64,000 nucleotides of DNA. Origin: Physcomitrium patens (taxonomy: Eukaryota > Streptophyta > Bryopsida > Funariales > Funariaceae). Below the pieces are notes generated by a model that did not search any database, was not told where the DNA came from, and was given only the letters and a program-made list of their open reading frames with translations. The position numbers and the translations under genes are program-made. Shown one piece after another: positions 60,822 through 64,000 of this stretch (position 1 is the first letter of the stretch; every line of letters begins with the position of its first letter). The stretch lies in contig NC_037256.1 in NCBI RefSeq assembly GCF_000002425.4, forward strand, positions 5,985,648 through 6,049,647. The letters are read 5' to 3'.

Positions 60822-61190
60822 ATGGATAGCCAAGAGATAGATACTATGCTAGTCAGATTATCTCAAGCATCTAATTCACGAAGGTGACCCCGAGATGAAG
60901 AACTACCTGCACCACGACGACGACAGAGGATACCAAGTAATCGATTATTGGTGATTGTTTTTGAGTCCGAGCCTGCTTACGATGGTCAATCAGAAGGCAT
61001 ATTTGCAGAACAATTTCACAATGAAGACACGGAAGTTCATGCTTGATCAAAAGTTGAAGGAGTGGGCCACTACCGTTGGCTTTAAGGGCCGATGAACCAC
61101 TTACCTCGTGAACAACAGTGTGAGTTCATAGCAGACGTTATGCGACAAATCTTTATTTTCTTGCGTTGGTACTGATTGACAACATTGCTT
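60822..61190 (+). pseudogene. Extra coding segment after the chromodomain of element C
   Basis: It opens with an ATG at 60822 downstream of the pol frame. It includes LLVIVFESEPAYDG (about 60945-60985) and HYRWL (about 61070), both with counterparts at the same place in element A. No known domain recognised. It may be a small accessory product or a C-terminal extension. Part of a broken fossil. Confidence 0.5.
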
Positions 61191-61222
61191 CTCAGAGACC
61201 TCGAAGCTAAAGGAGGGGGTGA

Positions 61223-61667
61223 TGTTAGGGACATTATCCTTAGAACCTTTTAGAAACAAGTTTCTAGAACCTTCTAGAGACAAGTTTCTAGAACCTTCTA
61301 GAGATAAGCTTCCAGAACCTTCTAGAAGCAAGTCTCTGGAACCTTCTAGAAGCTTCTTAGTTGGTGGAAGATGTTAGGGACATAGTCCTTAAAACCTTCT
61401 AGAGATAAGTTTCTAGAACCTTCTAGAAGCAAGTCTCTAAAACCTTCTAGAAGCTTCTTAGTTGGTAGAAGTTGCTTGAGAAGCTTCCTAAATAGGAGTA
61501 TATATTTGAATCGAGGCTGAAGAGTTCTTCAGTCTCGACAACACATCTCTTGGATCTCTAGCTCACCTCTCTGGTGTTGTTCTTGTATTCATCTGATTAA
61601 TCTAGTTCTTGCCAGTTCTTCTTGAACTTCTTGGTAGATATCAAGTCTGTATTCTGTGTCTGAGACA
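61223..61667 (+). repeat. 3' LTR of element C, with heat-shock element array
   Basis: It starts TGTTAGGGAC after a purine tract. It has one more repeat unit than the 5' copy. Four-arm heat-shock elements lie at 61339-61356 and 61411-61428, plus several shorter ones. TATATAT at 61499-61505, hairpin at about 61510-61539. Confidence 0.9.
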
Positions 61668-62162
61668 ATATATATATATATAGAAGATATCAAGGAAGGA
61701 TAAACAAATGGAATAAATTAGAATAGAAAAATTTGATCTTTGATTAAGTACAAATCTTATTATTTTTTTATCAATAATGAAGTAAAAATGAAGCAAAGTT
61801 GAATTATGCAGTAGTTTTTAAGGTCTTGATAGGACATATGATTCACTTCTATCTTAAAAAAAGATGTCACATTGGATTTTGGCTCGATCATTATTTTTTT
61901 TTCTCAAAAAAATCTCAATACTTAAAATCATTCTATGTTATTGCAAAATATGTGCTTATTTCTAAAATTCAAAAAATTGAATATTTAATAATTAAAGGAA
62001 CAAAAGTCATTGTAATTGTTACTCTTAATTTTAAAACTAGAAGCATACCATTGAAAGTAGTCATGACTTTTTATTAGGTAAAAAAATAATATTTGTCTAG
62101 TACTATATTACATCTTTGTTAAATTTCAAATACTAATTTTCCTCTTTATTTATAAAAGAAGT
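61668..62162. other. Spacer between elements C and D
   Basis: A (TA)n remnant (about 61669-61681) continues the microsatellite split by element C. The rest is AT-rich; an open frame from 61799 to 62077 has no recognisable domain and is low-complexity. Confidence 0.4.
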
Positions 62163-64000
62163 TGTTGTTCTCGTTGTATTCAAGCTTCAATATATCAAAG
62201 CAATTGAACTAATAGAAGTGGGTTCCAACACGAGGAAAGACTGATTATATGAAATAGGTCTGTTAGTGTCACAATTTAATGTACTTTAGCTATCTAAAAT
62301 CAATTATCAAACTACAAAACACCAAGGCTTACTACTTCCATCTTAATTCAACACATAATCCATTCTACGACTATCAATTCAACAATACTTCCATATTCTT
62401 ATCAGTTCATCTCCCACTTACTCTCTTTGTGGTTTATATATATTGAATTACTGATCTCCAACTTACTTATTATATTCAATTTTTCAATTGATCACACAGA
62501 ATTCAATATCTTCCCTTAATACAAGACAATTCGATAATCTCAAATCTCAAGGTCACAGATTTTTTCCAAAACAGTCAGTCCAAAGTCATATTCCACAATA
62601 TTCTAATCACAGTTTCTATAATACTTCTCTCAATCACAATTCTTCATAAGCAAATAATATAAGCAAAGAAAATAAAGAAGTAGCACCAAGCTTACCCCAG
62701 CTTACAACTCTCATAGTCTAGTCCCGATCTGCCTTTTCTCAACCTCTTTATCCTACCAAAAGTTGGACCGTCAACCAGTTCATTCCAAAGGTTATGACCC
62801 TTTGAATTCTTAACCATTTGTTCTAGTATCAACATATTATTACCAACTAAACTGCCTAACCATAATTTCAATTCTCAAGGTTGTCAATAATCAACTAGTA
62901 ACTTACTACAAAATTTATTTACATATTCTACATAGTCCCACTACGAATTTTATAGCATCGTCGCAAACATTATTTAGCCTCAACTTATAAAGACATAGTA
63001 GCATTGACTTCTTCAGTTAATGGCATTGGCTTACCACCTTTTGAATTGGTGACCTTCTCCTCTGCTACATCTTCGTTGTCTGCCTTGGGGTTCGATGGTT
63101 CTCCATCCAAACGCGTTGTCAGATCTTCATTCAATAAACCCAATTCTCGTACCTAAGACTTAAGATGGCAATTTAGTTGTCGCACTCCTCCAACATCTTT
63201 TGCCATTCTTTAGTCAGTTTCAAAGGTATCTCTGAAGGTGTTGTCGCTGAAATTGGCATATTGGTCTGCACTAAATTATTGGCCTCCTTCTCTAATGCGG
63301 CTAGTTTAGTCTACAATATCGCAACCTCTACCTGCAACCGCTCTTGCCATTCCTTCCAATCGGTTTCCATCATTACTTTCTTAGACACCATGTTTGCCAT
63401 CTTCTCCTTTTCCACCATCTACTTCTCCTTAACCACAAAAGAAAACATGATACTTGTCAAGAGCTCCCTTCCTACTTCTTATTATGGTCCAATTAATTGG
63501 ATCGATTCTCCCTTTTGTAATAGAAAACCCATCTTGGGTTTATGTATAGTAAAGTTTAAGTCGATTGCCATTGATCCATGTTATAAATTTAGTATCTATA
63601 AAATCTTCCAATTGTACTGAACCATTTGAAAATCCGTCAATAACTTGATATGGTCCATGCCATCAAACTTGAAATTTTTTTAGAAATTTTTTAAATTGAC
63701 TATCATAAAGAAGTTTCAAATCATTTGGCATAAAAGCCTTTGGTCTAAGCTTACTATCATAATAAGTCTTCCTTTGTTTTTGTGTATTTTTCATTATCAT
63801 TAATGCATTGACTCTAGTTTCATCCAATTTTTCCAATTCTTCTAAATGGTGTCGTAATGAATCATAATCTCTCAATCTATTATCTATAACAATTCGTAAA
63901 CTTTGGACTTTCAATTCAATAGGTAATATTGCTTCTTGGCCATAAACCAATTGAAAAAGGGTAGCATTGGCAATAACTTTATACGCAATATGGTATGTCC
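62163..64000 (-). mobile_element. Family B gypsy fossil D, 3' end, minus strand, cut by the window edge
   Basis: The LTR 62163-62932 is the reverse of the element B LTR: on the minus strand it starts TGTAGAATATGTAAATAAA and ends GAACAACA. Upstream of it on the minus strand, as in B, come a purine-bearing leader (GTAGTGGGACTA), a coiled-coil-like segment (about 63420-63170) and an integrase C-terminal part (63950-63663, reads MVYGQEAILPIELKVQSLRI). The rest lies beyond the window. Broken; the number of breaks cannot be judged from this part. Confidence 0.75.

Larger units (their letters stand above)
55486..61667 (+). mobile_element. Family C chromodomain Ty3/gypsy retrotransposon, best preserved copy
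   Basis: LTRs are 55486-55905 and 61223-61667. Parts in order: gag (about 56190-57210, CCHC knuckle CLYCGEEGHKVGNC near 57090), protease (about 57300-57580), reverse transcriptase (about 57850-58560, with the YLDD motif near 58355), RNase H (about 58690-59040), integrase (about 59180-60200; zinc-binding CDICSRSK near 59541), chromodomain (about 60490-60663, reads YLVHWCGYDINERTWEP), an extra segment (about 60822-61190) and a purine tract AAAGGAGGGGG (61210-61220). LTRs differ by about 4-5% by eye plus one repeat-unit indel, so insertion was recent compared with A. It is broken, with about half a dozen breaks. It sits in a TA microsatellite, so its target duplication cannot be told apart. Chromodomain integrases steer insertion to marked chromatin in known chromoviruses. 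Confidence 0.92.

Noticed and set aside
61101-61331. Minus-strand frame with repeated LEGSRNL units
   Set aside because: It is a shadow of the GAACCTTCTAGA repeats in the C 3' LTR, not a protein repeat.
61799-62077. 92-residue ORF between elements C and D
   Set aside because: AT-rich, Lys/Ile/Phe-dominated text without a recognisable motif; most likely chance.

Overview
This window looks like nuclear DNA of a land plant. It carries a plant-type DUF1218 gene, an AP2-domain gene and a BTB/POZ gene, all with ordinary spliceosomal introns. The rest is very AT-rich DNA packed with Ty3/gypsy (including chromodomain) and Ty1/copia LTR retrotransposon fossils. Small GC-richer gene islands in an AT-rich repeat sea, together with chromodomain elements, would fit a moss or another non-seed plant. 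That placement is inference; no marker gene fixes it.

Layout. 1-1.4 kb: AT-rich intergenic DNA. 1.4-9 kb: first gene island, with an unrecognised plus-strand host gene relic, then two minus-strand genes: an AP2-domain gene of the At4g13040 (soloist) type and a BTB/POZ gene of the At4g08455 type. 10.6-22.4 kb: an old chromodomain gypsy element (family A) with a second gypsy element (family B) inserted in its pol region. 23.8-25.7 kb: a reversed A-family LTR split by a large AT-rich LTR (family F). 27.1-32.9 kb: a reversed copia element (G1) with a solo A-family LTR, flanked by a perfect 5-bp duplication, inside one of its own LTRs. 33.2-45.4 kb: a second copia copy (G2) holding a 1.18-kb insertion of unknown class and another A-family element (H), which in turn hosts E- and F-type elements. 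45.7-52.1 kb: second gene island, with a clean three-exon DUF1218 gene and a short acidic ORF. 52.1-55.5 kb: AT-rich DNA with a 196-bp MITE. 55.5-61.7 kb: the best preserved element, chromodomain gypsy C, inserted in a TA microsatellite. 62.2-64 kb: the 3' end of another B-family element on the minus strand, running off the window.

The most interesting signals are in the retroelement control regions. In A and C the sequence starting 2 nt after the 5' LTR is complementary over 11-12 nt to a site about 30 nt downstream of the LTR TATA box, the expected 5' end of the transcript. That is the layout of Tf1-type self-primed reverse transcription, and the complementary site forms the 3' arm of a near-perfect hairpin. 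The C LTRs also carry a dense array of perfect heat-shock elements upstream of TATA. Copia G1 has a primer-binding site matching the anticodon stem-loop of initiator tRNA-Met (half-tRNA priming). A and C share an extra coding segment between the chromodomain and the 3' LTR.

All coordinates come from reading by eye. Splice sites are inferred from GT/AG context and frame; LTR ages are rough visual estimates.
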